Below, piece by piece: positions 31,316 through 40,300 of a stretch of DNA of 64,000 nucleotides. The position numbers and the translations under genes were made by a program. The stretch comes from Melioribacteraceae bacterium. GTDB lineage: Bacteria > Bacteroidota > Ignavibacteria > Ignavibacteriales > Melioribacteraceae. The stretch spans positions 1,645,511 to 1,709,510 of the forward strand of contig CP129490.1 of assembly GCA_030584085.1 (NCBI GenBank). The letters run 5' to 3'. How positions within the stretch are numbered: the stretch's first letter is position 1; every line of letters begins with the position of its first letter. The notes under the pieces are model-generated. The model was not told the DNA's origin and did not search any database. It saw nothing but the letters and a program-made list of their open reading frames with translations.

Positions 31316-32245
31316 ATGAAAAGATCAGACATTTATAATAAGGTTAATTCAGTAATCAAAGATAAACTTGCTTCCGGGTCTTTGCCTTGGCGCAAGACAT
31401 GGAACAACGGAAAACCACCGCAGAACTTTATTTCAAAACATTTATATCAAGGAATCAATTTTCTTTTACTTTCTTGTTTTGATTTTCCTTCACCTTTCTA
31501 TTTAACTTTCCTTCAAGCAAAGGAAAGAAACGCCTATATCAAAAAAGGCGAAAAAGGTATTCCGATTGTTTTCTGGAAATTATTGGATAATACCAAGATC
31601 AAAGAATCCGGTAAAGCAGAAATTGATAAAATTCCATTCATGCGTACAAGTACAGTTTTTAATCTTTCGCAAACTTCGCTTTATAATTCCGCAGCTCTCG
31701 AAGATCTTAAATTTCCAAACGTGGAAAAATTTCTAGCTACTGTTCCGGCAGTTATCAAAAATAATATTCAAGGTAAAGCAGTATTTAATCTTACCAAAGA
31801 TTTTATTTCTATTCCTGCAATCTCAGAGTTTGAATCCTCAGATGAATATTATTCAACTTTATTCCATGAGTTAATCCATTGGACCGGATTCAAAAACAGA
31901 TTAAACCGTTTCAAATCCGCAGACTATAACTCAGACAACTACTCAAAAGAGGAACTTATCGCGGAAATCGGCTCGGCTTATCTTTGCTCTTATTTCGGCA
32001 TTAATAACACTCTGGATAATTCGGCCGGTTATATTCAAGGATGGTTAAACTCTCTAAATAACGATCAATCAATTTTTATATCCGCAGCAGCACAAGCAAA
32101 AAACGCAGTTAATTATTTAATCAAAGATTTTGAAGAATCCGCAGAGCAAGACCCCGTTAATACTTCGGAAAGAGAAACTTTCTTTAATGCAGAAGCAGAA
32201 AACGCAGAAGATTTAGAACCTGGATTTGTAATGGAACATCGTTAA
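31316..32245 (+). CDS. ardC: ArdC-type anti-restriction protein
   Basis: 309 residues. The N-terminal ssDNA-binding domain (IYNKVNSVIKDKLASGSLPWRKTW...QGINFLLLS...AYIKKGEKGIPIVFWK) is followed by a zincin-type metalloprotease domain with HELIH at 184-188 and Glu217 in EELIAEIGSAYL. ArdC proteins protect incoming single-stranded plasmid or phage DNA from restriction. All catalytic residues are present. It leads an operon with the Sak4-like ATPase and small genes. Confidence 0.88.
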   Translation: MKRSDIYNKVNSVIKDKLASGSLPWRKTWNNGKPPQNFISKHLYQGINFLLLSCFDFPSPFYLTFLQAKERNAYIKKGEKGIPIVFWKLLDNTKIKESGKAEIDKIPFMRTSTVFNLSQTSLYNSAALEDLKFPNVEKFLATVPAVIKNNIQGKAVFNLTKDFISIPAISEFESSDEYYSTLFHELIHWTGFKNRLNRFKSADYNSDNYSKEELIAEIGSAYLCSYFGINNTLDNSAGYIQGWLNSLNNDQSIFISAAAQAKNAVNYLIKDFEESAEQDPVNTSERETFFNAEAENAEDLEPGFVMEHR

Positions 32246-32254
32246 AAATATTAA

Positions 32255-32289
32255 ACCGGTTCCGGCATTCGTGCCGGTTCCGGTGGGAG
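32255..32289 (+). promoter_or_regulatory. Palindromic hairpin before the 32298 gene
   Basis: ACCGG-TT-CCGGC and GCCGG-TT-CCGGT form a near-perfect stem with a six-base loop, ending exactly at the GGGAG ribosome-binding site. It resembles the shorter structure before ardC, suggesting shared translational control or an RNA-binding protein site. Confidence 0.45.
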
Positions 32290-32297
32290 TTAATAAA

Positions 32298-32501
32298 ATG
32301 TGCATGAGAAATATCGACGTAAAAGCAGAAAGAGAATTTGAAATAATTCAAAGCTATCTAAATGATCAACATATAAGCGATCTATTAGAAATCATTCCGG
32401 ACAGATTCGAGGAAGATATCAAAGATGCATTAAAAGAAATCATTCAAGAATACAATCTTATCTATATAAATCAATTCAATGAAATTTGTTTTGAATCATA
32501 A
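32298..32501 (+). CDS. Hypothetical small acidic protein
   Basis: 67 residues from the ATG at 32298 with GGGAG eight bases upstream; an earlier GTG lies inside the hairpin. Helical and acidic (EREFEIIQSYLNDQHISDLLEIIPDRFEEDIKDALKEIIQEY). No family recognised. It precedes the Sak4-like gene by 17 bp. Confidence 0.6.
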   Translation: MCMRNIDVKAEREFEIIQSYLNDQHISDLLEIIPDRFEEDIKDALKEIIQEYNLIYINQFNEICFES

Positions 32502-32518
32502 AAGAAGGAGTAACCAAA

Positions 32519-33628
32519 ATGAAATTAGAAAATTTTGCAACCGCTTTAGTAAGTAAGAATCACTTCATCAAAGCTTCTTTCGGTGGTTTTCAAGGTGCGG
32601 GAAAAACTCGCACAGCAACCGAGTTTGTTATCGGTGCTTACAAAGATTTGAAATGTACCAAGCCGGTTTTAATTCTGGATAATGAAAAAGGTTCAAGGTT
32701 CTTAATCCCGATTTTCAATAAAGCCGGTATCAGAGCTATTGTTAAAGATACTCGCAGTCTTTCAGATGTTAAACAAGCTTTTAATTTTCTCAACAATAAA
32801 GAGATCGATTTTCTTTTCATCGATTCACTTACAAAGATTTATTATCAGTTTGTCAAAGACTATAAAGCAAAAAACAGAAAGTCTTTTATGTCGCTGATGG
32901 ACTGGGGAAAACTTCTTCCCGCCTGGCAAGAAGAGTTCTCAGATGTGTTTGTGGAAACAGAAGGAAATATAGTCTTTACCGGTCGAGGTGGTTTTGAGTA
33001 TGAGAAGGAAGATGATCAGAAAGATGAAGCCGGAAATATTACAGAGAAAGGAAGTTATGTTAAGTCCGGTGTAAAAATGAAAATCGCCGGTGAAACTCCC
33101 TATGAAACCGATCTCAATATCTGGATGCAATTAGAGAAAGAATTAAAGAATGATAAACCCGTTCAAACAAATGTTGCTTATGTTCTCAAAGATCGTTCGG
33201 ACACAATAAACGCCAAATCTTTTTCTATGCCTAAATACAGAAATTTGAAACCGGTTATTAGATTTATTCAAGGTCTTGAAGTTGGAGAGATTGCTGGAGA
33301 ATCCACTCATGAGAACTTCACTCCCGGAGATGATCTAGATTACTGGCAAAGAAAGCAAGAACAAAAAATTGCTCTCGAAAAAATAGAAGCGGTATTCGAT
33401 GAAAATGGATTAGGTGATGCAAGAAGTAAAGCTGATAAACAACTAAAAGCGGTAATCATTAAAAAGGTTTTTGGTACAACTTCCAAAACGGAAATTGAGA
33501 AAATGAAAGCTTCTCAGCTTACATATCTCAAAGAATCTTTAGAACAATTATTTATTGATCTAAAAGACAACCAACCGGAAAACCCGATTGAGTTCATAGA
33601 AGCGTACAACTTAGAGGAAGCTGCTTAA
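32519..33628 (+). CDS. Sak4-like RecA-fold ATPase (phage recombination)
   Basis: 369 residues. P-loop ATPase: Walker A GFQGAGKT at 23-30, Walker B DFLFID at 97-102, and a helix-rich C-terminal third. The pattern matches phage nucleotide-binding proteins of the Sak4/AAA_24 group, single-strand annealing or recombination mediators. AAGGAG lies eight bases upstream. It overlaps the next gene's start by 1 bp (TAATG). Its role would be recombination-dependent replication or repair of the element. Confidence 0.75.
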   Translation: MKLENFATALVSKNHFIKASFGGFQGAGKTRTATEFVIGAYKDLKCTKPVLILDNEKGSRFLIPIFNKAGIRAIVKDTRSLSDVKQAFNFLNNKEIDFLFIDSLTKIYYQFVKDYKAKNRKSFMSLMDWGKLLPAWQEEFSDVFVETEGNIVFTGRGGFEYEKEDDQKDEAGNITEKGSYVKSGVKMKIAGETPYETDLNIWMQLEKELKNDKPVQTNVAYVLKDRSDTINAKSFSMPKYRNLKPVIRFIQGLEVGEIAGESTHENFTPGDDLDYWQRKQEQKIALEKIEAVFDENGLGDARSKADKQLKAVIIKKVFGTTSKTEIEKMKASQLTYLKESLEQLFIDLKDNQPENPIEFIEAYNLEEAA

Positions 33629-33897
33629 TGAAGCTTTCCTTATTCAAATATGATTTAGAGATTGAAGCAGCCGAAAAACGCCGGGAGCTTCAATCTCTTT
33701 TTACTGATGATGAGTTAGATTCAATCGCACAAGTTTTTGATTATCAATACAATCGTTGCTTTTGGGAATTGAGAAGTCTTAATTCAAAACATTGGCTGCC
33801 GGATGAAGTATTAAAGAGAAAGAGATATTCAATTTCCAAGCAGCGATCGTATTGTAAAACATATCGAGATAAATTTAGAAACGCTAAAAGGAGATAA
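33628..33897 (+). CDS. Hypothetical protein following the Sak4-like gene
   Basis: 89 residues, helical and basic toward the C terminus (KRYSISKQRSYCKTYRDKFRNAKRR). It starts at the previous stop (TAATG). It may be a DNA-binding partner of the ATPase, by position. No family recognised. Confidence 0.6.
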   Translation: MKLSLFKYDLEIEAAEKRRELQSLFTDDELDSIAQVFDYQYNRCFWELRSLNSKHWLPDEVLKRKRYSISKQRSYCKTYRDKFRNAKRR

Positions 33898-33901
33898 TAA
33901 A

Positions 33902-34090
33902 ATGAATAGTGAAATAGCCATTATTAAATATCAAATCGGGACTTATTCCGGAACAATAGAAATTAATTGTAATGCTGATGATGAATCAGAATGGATTATA
34001 AACAGAGCAAAAAGAATCTTATTGAAGGATTTAGTTTCGCCTATGGTTTACACTTCATTCAAAATAATTGAAAGGAGGATAGTATCATGA
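33902..34090 (+). CDS. Hypothetical small protein
   Basis: 62 residues, beta-rich N terminus (IAIIKYQIGTYSGTIEINCNADDE). It overlaps the next gene by 4 bp (ATGA). Part of the right-arm operon. No family recognised. Confidence 0.55.
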   Translation: MNSEIAIIKYQIGTYSGTIEINCNADDESEWIINRAKRILLKDLVSPMVYTSFKIIERRIVS

Positions 34091-34302
34091 AATACTTCAA
34101 AGCAATCTTACTCTTGAAAGGTACACCGATCAGACACTACTCCGGAACGATCTATAAAGTAGGATTGAATATTGTTGTAGATGATCCCTATGTAGTTATT
34201 CCGGTCTATAATGATTTTGGTAAAACCCAAGACTTATTCAAAAACTTCGAGGTTCTAAATAATGAAATACATCAATCAGACCAACATCAGAAAGCTAGTT
34301 AA
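34087..34302 (+). CDS. Hypothetical small protein
   Basis: 71 residues. It is beta-rich (FKAILLLKGTPIRHYSGTIYKVGLNIVVDDPYVVIPVYN), and the YSGTI element recurs in the preceding protein. The gene overlaps both neighbours. Confidence 0.55.
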   Translation: MKYFKAILLLKGTPIRHYSGTIYKVGLNIVVDDPYVVIPVYNDFGKTQDLFKNFEVLNNEIHQSDQHQKAS

Positions 34303-34453
34303 TTCACAAGGCAAAAGAGCCGGTAAAGATTTTCTTTTGCAGCTTGATATTATGATTGAGAATAAAGTAAAACAAGCTTGTGAAATTCACAATGGAGGGA
34401 AGAAAACCCTGGATGAATCAATTGCTACTTACATCGGGATTAACAAACAATGA
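34262..34453 (+). CDS. Hypothetical small basic protein
   Basis: 63 residues, overlapping the previous gene by 41 bp in another frame and the next by 4 bp. It carries a pattern like small histone-fold or HU-like basic proteins (QGKRAGKDFLLQLDIMIENKVKQACEIHNGGKKTLDE), which is weak evidence for DNA binding. Confidence 0.5.
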   Translation: MKYINQTNIRKLVNSQGKRAGKDFLLQLDIMIENKVKQACEIHNGGKKTLDESIATYIGINKQ

Positions 34454-34857
34454 TTAAAGAGCAGAGCAATACTAAAGATTTTTGTTTGATCAGCAATAGA
34501 ATTGCTCTGCTCAATTATGATCTAATTATTCCTACAGATTTTCTTGAACTTAAAACCGGACAGCAAATAAATAAAATCGGAAAACAACCACGTAAATCTT
34601 ACAGCTCCACTTCGAGAGTTGATGAATTTACTTTACCTCTAACATATCGAGGAATTGTAAATTATGACGATGATCGATGGTTATGTTTCGAAGTTCCACC
34701 GGAGGGAATAGGAGGTTTTAATTTATTCAATCAACCGAGATCAGTTTGTATAATGTATATGATTTCACAAGTTGAGGATTATATCGAGTTAATTGTTCCG
34801 ATGGTTAATCAAGGTGAAATCAGAATTTATAAACCTGTATTCGAACTTACTTCATAA
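34450..34857 (+). CDS. Hypothetical protein, last gene of the right arm
   Basis: 135 residues, beta-rich, with no membrane segment. It shows FCLISNRIALLNYDLIIPTDFLELKTGQQINKIGKQPRKSYSSTSR and a conserved-looking YDDDRWLCFEVPPEGIGGFNLF. It overlaps the previous stop. No family recognised. Confidence 0.55.
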   Translation: MIKEQSNTKDFCLISNRIALLNYDLIIPTDFLELKTGQQINKIGKQPRKSYSSTSRVDEFTLPLTYRGIVNYDDDRWLCFEVPPEGIGGFNLFNQPRSVCIMYMISQVEDYIELIVPMVNQGEIRIYKPVFELTS

Positions 34858-35272
34858 TATCCGCTTCACTTCCGGCACGGTTACAAAACAACCTGCCGCC
34901 GTTCGTTTCGCTCAGACTTAAGAACCTCAGCCGCCGGACATTGCTCAGTCATAATTTTCGCAGAGCGATCAATTCTGATTGTTTCGGACTGTTAAAGCCG
35001 TCAACAAAAATTACGCCTTCGCTCAGTAAATCTTTTTATTAGATCGTGTTATTCGTTGTCTGTGAAGTGATGCTCAGTAATACTTTTTGCATTGTTCCGC
35101 AGTTTTCCGTTTCGGTTCTGTTTGAAATTTAACCTCCACTCCAAACAGCTGCACGACAAAAAGATATTCCTTCGCCTAACATGCAAAAATACTGTGCCCT
35201 TTTTGTGTCATTTTTCACTCCAAGACAATCCAAAACAAACCATTTTGATTTTAACTTAAAGGGAAGGAGAAT
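34858..35272. other. Non-coding right end of the island
   Basis: No gene is supported. The stretch contains a small hairpin (CTGTTTG / CAAACAG around an AAATTTAA loop, near 35120-35150) and is rich in TTCGCTCAG-like words also found in the 29.3-30.9 kb non-coding region. It precedes the tRNA terminator. Confidence 0.5.
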
Positions 35273-35307
35273 AAAAAAACCTCTATTAGGATTTCTAATC
35301 GAGGTTT
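35273..35307 (-). terminator. Terminator of the reconstituted tRNA-Met gene
   Basis: A hairpin with arms AACCTC-ATTAG-type and CTAAT-GAGGTT, and T-runs on both sides, lies directly after the tRNA 3' end on the minus strand. It was brought by the island and replaces the original terminator now at 1052-1082. Confidence 0.75.
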
Positions 35308-35310
35308 TTG

Positions 35311-35359
35311 TGTGGGCCCAGATGGACTCGAACCAACGACCCTCTGATTATGAGTCAGA
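35311..35359. repeat. Right attachment site: 49-bp direct repeat
   Basis: Identical to 1085-1133. It forms the 3' half of the intact tRNA-Met, so integration regenerates a functional tRNA at this end. Confidence 0.95.
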
Positions 35360-35386
35360 TGCTCTAACCAACTGAGCTATGGGCCC
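35313..35386 (-). tRNA. tRNA-Met(CAU), integration target
   Basis: A complete 74-nt cloverleaf on the minus strand. The acceptor stem is GGGCCCA / TGGGCCC, the anticodon stem TCTGA / TCAGA with loop CTCATAA (anticodon CAT), and the T loop TTCGAGT is standard. The 5' part (35360-35386) is chromosomal and the 3' part is within the attachment repeat. Elongator Met is most likely; an Ile tRNA with modified CAU cannot be excluded. CCA is not encoded. Confidence 0.93.
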
Positions 35387-35560
35387 AAAAAGAAGAGCAT
35401 AAAAATAGCATAAAAGAGTTCATTTTGCAAGAATATATTCCTCTATGAACGAATTTGTGATAACACTTTTCCCGATTCCTAAGCTTCCGCCTTTGATTCT
35501 GAATAATAATACCCAATCATTCCTGGCCCATGAAATGTAATTTAAACTATTTCACTAGGC

Positions 35561-36115
35561 CTGACCCGTGAAATGCCTCATCTTATATTTAACCGGGTCC
35601 CTTTGACTTGATTTCTCTGTGGTACTCTGTGCATCCTCTGTGTAACTCTGTGTTACAGCTTTTGCCTTTGAATTACCCTTTTCCCTGACCCGTGAAATGC
35701 TTCATCTTATATTTCACCGGGTCCCTTTGCCTTTTCCCTTTGACTTGATTTCTCTGTGGTACTCTGTGCATCCTCTGTGTAACTCTGTGTTACAGCTTTT
35801 GTCTTTGAATTTGAATTAACTTTTCCCTGACCCGTGAAATGCCTCATCTTATATTTCACTGGGTCCCTTTGCCTTGATTTCTCTGTGGTACTCTGTGTGA
35901 CTCTGTGTTACAGCTTTTGCTTTTGAATTTACCTTTTCCCTGACCCGTGAAATGCTTCATCTTATATTTCACCGGGTCCCTTTGACTTGATTTCTCTGTG
36001 GTACTCTGTGCATCCTCTGTGTAACTCTGTGTTACAGCTTTTGCCTTTGAATTTGCATTAACTTTTCCCTGACCCGTGAAATGCCTCATCTTATATTTCA
36101 CCGGGTCCATTTCCC
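35561..36115. repeat. Tandem repeat array of about 113-142 bp units
   Basis: Five starts of a CTGACCCGTGAAATG unit at 35561, 35685, 35827, 35940 and 36069. Each continues CATCTTATATTTCACCGGGTCC and, in most, a CTCTGTGGTACTCTGTG-rich segment. The GACCCGTGAAAT and ATTTCACCGGGTC parts are inverted repeats, giving a hairpin in each unit. An open frame on the minus strand here is a by-product of the repeats. Confidence 0.85.
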
Positions 36116-36224
36116 TTTGAACTTGCCATTGTTTTATTCTACATGCTGTACTATAGACTCCTAACTTCTGGATTCTGACTCCTGCTTTTCATATCTTTGT
36201 TTCCAACCTAAACGGAGTACCCCG

Positions 36225-37277
36225 ATAGAAACAGCCAAATTAGTATTCGAAAATAATTTCTCATTAACAGGTAAATTGTTTGGAGCTGCAAAATCTGCTG
36301 CGGGGGAGATCGTTTTCAATACAGGAATGGTTGGCTATCCTGAAACTCTAACCGATCCATCCTACACCGGACAAATCTTAGTCCTAACTTTCCCTCTAAT
36401 CGGTAATTATGGAATTGAAAAAGAACTTGAAGATCTCTCTTCATCATTCGAATCAAAAGGAATAAAAATTAGCGGCTTGATTATTTCCGACTACTCAAAA
36501 GACTTCAGCCATTGGTCTGCTTTCAATTCCCTCTCGAAATGGATGACAAAATATAATGTTCCCGGTTTATGCGATGTCGATACTCGTGAACTTACAAAAA
36601 TACTTCGCGAAAAAGGCACGATGCTCGGCAAGATTGAAATAGAAACCGATCCGATTGAGTTCTTCGATCCAAACCATATTAATTTATTTGATAAAGTTGC
36701 TCCAAGTGATTTACAAGTCTACGGAGAAGGGAAATCAATTCTATTATATGACTGTGGGTGTAAAGAAAACATTGTAAGAAACTTAGTTGATCGTGGATAT
36801 CAAGTTAAACGTGCACCGTGGAATTATGATTTTACTCAAACAGAATTTGATGCCGTACTTTTTAGCAATGGTCCCGGTAATCCGGAGATGTATCCAGAGC
36901 TAGTTAATACAGCAAAACAAATTATCAATACCGGTAAGCCGGTACTCGGTATTTGTATGGGTCATCAAATCGTTTCTTTAGCTGCGGGCGCAAGGACTTT
37001 TAAAATGAAATATGGTCATCGTAGTCAGAATCAACCAGTTATTAATAAAGTAAATAATCGTTGTTATGTAACTTCTCAAAATCACGGTTATGCGGTTGAT
37101 ACAAGTTCATTATCTTCTGATTGGCATATCTGGTTCGAAAATTTGAACGACGGAACAAACGAAGGAATTATCCATAAAGAATTACCCGTAATGTCGGTAC
37201 AATTCCACCCGGAAGCAGCACCCGGCCCGGTTGATACTGAATTCATCTTTGATGAGTTTTTAAGTAAAATTTTATAA
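36225..37277 (+). CDS. carA: Carbamoyl-phosphate synthase small subunit
   Basis: Glutamine amidotransferase subunit that feeds ammonia to CarB for arginine and pyrimidine synthesis. The N-terminal domain has AGEIVFNTGMVGYPETLTDPSYTGQILVLT and a class I glutaminase domain has GICMGHQ with the nucleophile Cys, plus QFHPEA. The conserved N terminus (ETAKLVFENNFSLTGKLFGA) extends upstream of the first TTG at 36276. No ATG, GTG or TTG precedes it in frame. The best match is an ATA at 36225, seven bases after GGAG, giving 350 residues. An AUA start is unusual and is noted as a finding. Confidence 0.9.
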   Translation: METAKLVFENNFSLTGKLFGAAKSAAGEIVFNTGMVGYPETLTDPSYTGQILVLTFPLIGNYGIEKELEDLSSSFESKGIKISGLIISDYSKDFSHWSAFNSLSKWMTKYNVPGLCDVDTRELTKILREKGTMLGKIEIETDPIEFFDPNHINLFDKVAPSDLQVYGEGKSILLYDCGCKENIVRNLVDRGYQVKRAPWNYDFTQTEFDAVLFSNGPGNPEMYPELVNTAKQIINTGKPVLGICMGHQIVSLAAGARTFKMKYGHRSQNQPVINKVNNRCYVTSQNHGYAVDTSSLSSDWHIWFENLNDGTNEGIIHKELPVMSVQFHPEAAPGPVDTEFIFDEFLSKIL

Positions 37278-37294
37278 CTGAAAAAAACATTCTA

Positions 37295-37352
37295 CTTAGC
37301 GTCATTGCGTCTCTGCGGTTGTTTTTAATTGACTCACCGCAAAGTCGCTAAG
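37295..37352. other. Intergenic hairpin between carA and carB
   Basis: CTTAGCG ... TGCGGT and ACCGC ... CGCTAAG form a long hairpin of the type repeated between genes in this genome (compare 57745-57807). It may stabilise or partly terminate the carA transcript. Confidence 0.5.
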
Positions 37353-37369
37353 TTGTGAAGCAAAAGTGA

Positions 37370-40300
37370 ATGACAAACAAACCAAAAAAAATATTAATAC
37401 TCGGAAGCTCAGCTCTAAAGATTGGTGAAGCCGGTGAATTCGACTATTCCGGCAGCCAAGCAATTAAAGCTCTCAAGGAAGAGGGAATTTATACCGTACT
37501 TATAAACCCGAACATTGCAACAATCCAAACATCGGAATACCTTGCCGATAAAGTTTATCTTCTTCCGGTTAACGTTGAGTTCGTCGAAAAAGTAATCATT
37601 AAAGAAAAACCCGATTCAATTTTAATCAGCTTTGGCGGACAAACAGCACTTAACTGTGGTATGGAACTACACGAAAAGGGAATATTAGAAAAATACAATG
37701 TCCAAATTCTCGGTAGTCCAATTCAAGCTGTAATCGATACGGAAGACAGAGAAAAATTCAATCATAATTTGCAATCACTCGATGTTAAAGTCGCGCGTAG
37801 TCAAGCTGTTTCTTCGGTAAAAGATGCCGTTGAAGTTGCTAATAAAATAGGGTTCCCCGTACTAATCAGAATCGCATTCGCTCTTGGTGGATTGGGTTCC
37901 GGTGTTTGCAGAAATAAAAATGAGGTTGAAGAATTAGCCGCCCGCGCTCTATCATATACATCACAAATTTTAGTCGAAGAATATCTGGAAGGCTGGCGTG
38001 AAATTGAGTACGAAGTTGTTCGCGATAAATATGATAATTGTATTACAGTTTGCAATATGGAAAACTTTGATCCGATGGGAATTCATACGGGTGAAAGTAT
38101 AGTTGTCGCCCCGAGTCAAACTCTTACTAATCATGAATATCACAAACTTCGTGAAATTGCGATTAAAGTTATCCGACATTTCAAAATTGTCGGTGAATGT
38201 AATATCCAATACGCACTTGATAAAAACTCGGATGACTATCGAGTCATAGAAGTAAATGCAAGACTATCGCGAAGTTCAGCTTTAGCTTCAAAAGCAACCG
38301 GCTATCCGTTGGCTTTTGTTGCGGCAAAGTTAGCAATCGGATATGGATTGCATGAACTAAAAAATAATGTAACCAAAACAACTCCAGCTTTCTTTGAACC
38401 TGCACTTGACTATTGTGTAGTGAAAATTCCTCGCTGGGATCTAAAAAAATTCCGTAATGTTTCTAAACGTATCGGCTCTTCTATGAAATCGGTTGGTGAA
38501 GTAATGGCAATCGGAAGAAAATTTGAAGAAGCATTACAGAAAGCCGTACGAATGTTGGATATTGGAGCTAATGGAGTTGTATGTAATAATAAAAAATTCC
38601 AATTCGAGAATATCGAATCATTTCTAAAAGAACCGGGTGAGGAGAGATTGTTTGTTATCGCCCAAGCTTTCGAAAGGGGTTACTCGGTTGATCAAGTCCA
38701 TGAGTTTACTAATATCAACAAATGGTTTTTGTATAAGATTAAAAATATTGTTGATCAAAAACGTATGTTGGAAATAGATCAGCGTGTTACAAAGGATTCT
38801 CTTCTTCATGCTAAAAAACTGGGCTTCTCTGATCAACAAATTGCCATCGCAATAAATAAAACTACCGATGATATCAGACAAATTCGAGTTTACGAAAACA
38901 TTCATCCTTCTGCTTTACAAATTGATACGCTTGCCGCTGAATATCCTGCTAAAACAAACTATCTCTATCTTACATACAATGCTTATCATGACGATTTGGA
39001 CAAAGATCAAGAGTTTAACCCGGTTATTATTCTTGGTTCCGGTCCATATAGAATCGGAAGTTCAGTTGAATTTGATTGGTGCTGTGTGAATGCTGGAAGA
39101 TTTTTACGCAAGTATGATGAAAAATCGGTAATGATTAACTGCAACCCCGAAACAGTCAGCACGGACTACGATGAATTTGATTTCCTTTTCTTCGAAGAAT
39201 TAACTCTCGAAACAGTTGAAGAAATTTATAGAAAACTAAACGCGCGTGGGGTTATAATTTCAATGGGCGGGCAAGTTCCTAATAATTTAGCTCTTCCCTT
39301 ATTAAAGCGGGGAATAAATATTCTCGGAACAACTCCTGCAAAAATTGATCTAGCCGAAAATCGAAGTAAGTTTTCTTCTTTGTTAGATCAATTAAAAATT
39401 GAGCAACCTGAGTGGAGTGAACTTTCCGCAATTGACGATGCAATTACATTTGCAAATAAAATTGGTTATCCGGTTTTAGTTCGCCCTTCGTATGTTTTAA
39501 GCGGCGCTGCGATGGGTGTGGCTTCTAACGATAATGAATTGATTACCTTTTTACAAAAAGCGGCTGAGCTTTCTTCTGAACATCCGACTGTTATTAGTAA
39601 GTTTTTGGAAAACGCAAAAGAACTCGAGTTTGACGGGGTCGCAGCGGACGGTAAAATTATTAAATATGCAATTTCGGAACATGTCGAGAATGCTGGAGTG
39701 CATTCGGGTGATGCAACATTAGTTCTTCCGCCTCAACGGACTTATCTTGAAACGATGAGACAAATTAAAAAAGTTGCGGAGAAAATTGCATCCGCACTTT
39801 ATATTAATGGACCGTTCAATATTCAATTCATTGCTAAACAAAACAATGTAAAAGTGATAGAATGTAATCTGCGTGCGTCAAGAAGTTTTCCGTTTGTTTC
39901 AAAAACCTTGAAGGATAATTTTATCGAAACTGCTGTAAAAGTTATGCTTGGTAAACCTTACGAAATAAAAGAGTCGTCTTTATTTGAATATGATTACGTT
40001 GCTGTTAAAGCGCCGGAGTTTTCTTTCACTCGACTCGAAGGAGCTGACCCAACAACCGGCGTTGAAATGGCATCCACAGGTGAAGTTGCTTGTTTTGGTG
40101 ATGATTTTAATGAAGCTTTCTTGAAAGCTCTTATTTCAGTTGGATATAAATTTCCAATTAAATCCATACTAATCTCATCAGGTGCAATAGAATCAAAAGC
40201 AGAACTGCTTGAGACATCAAGAATATTATCCAACCTTGGAATTAAATTTTATGCAACTCCCGGAACGGCAGAATTTATGAAAAGTAATAACGTGGAAGTT

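Larger units (their letters stand above)
1085..35359. mobile_element. 34.2-kb phage-like island integrated in tRNA-Met
   Basis: The element is bounded by the 49-bp repeats and carries a tyrosine recombinase at its left end. Its contents are phage-type: excisionase-like and replication-type genes, a restriction-modification operon, a head and packaging module, lysis-type genes, a gene-cassette array, and ArdC and Sak4-like genes. Tail genes are not recognisable. The intact tRNA is reconstituted at the right end, as is usual for tRNA-targeting integrases. It may be a capsid-encoding satellite or a remodelled prophage; mobility is inferred from the intact integrase and perfect repeats. Confidence 0.92.

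Noticed and set aside
35856-36110. 84-residue minus-strand protein
   Set aside because: The frame runs through the tandem repeats and encodes the repeat itself; no ribosome-binding site.
35561-36115. CRISPR array
   Set aside because: Unit lengths vary from 113 to 142 bp, the non-repeat parts are themselves similar, and no cas genes are near.
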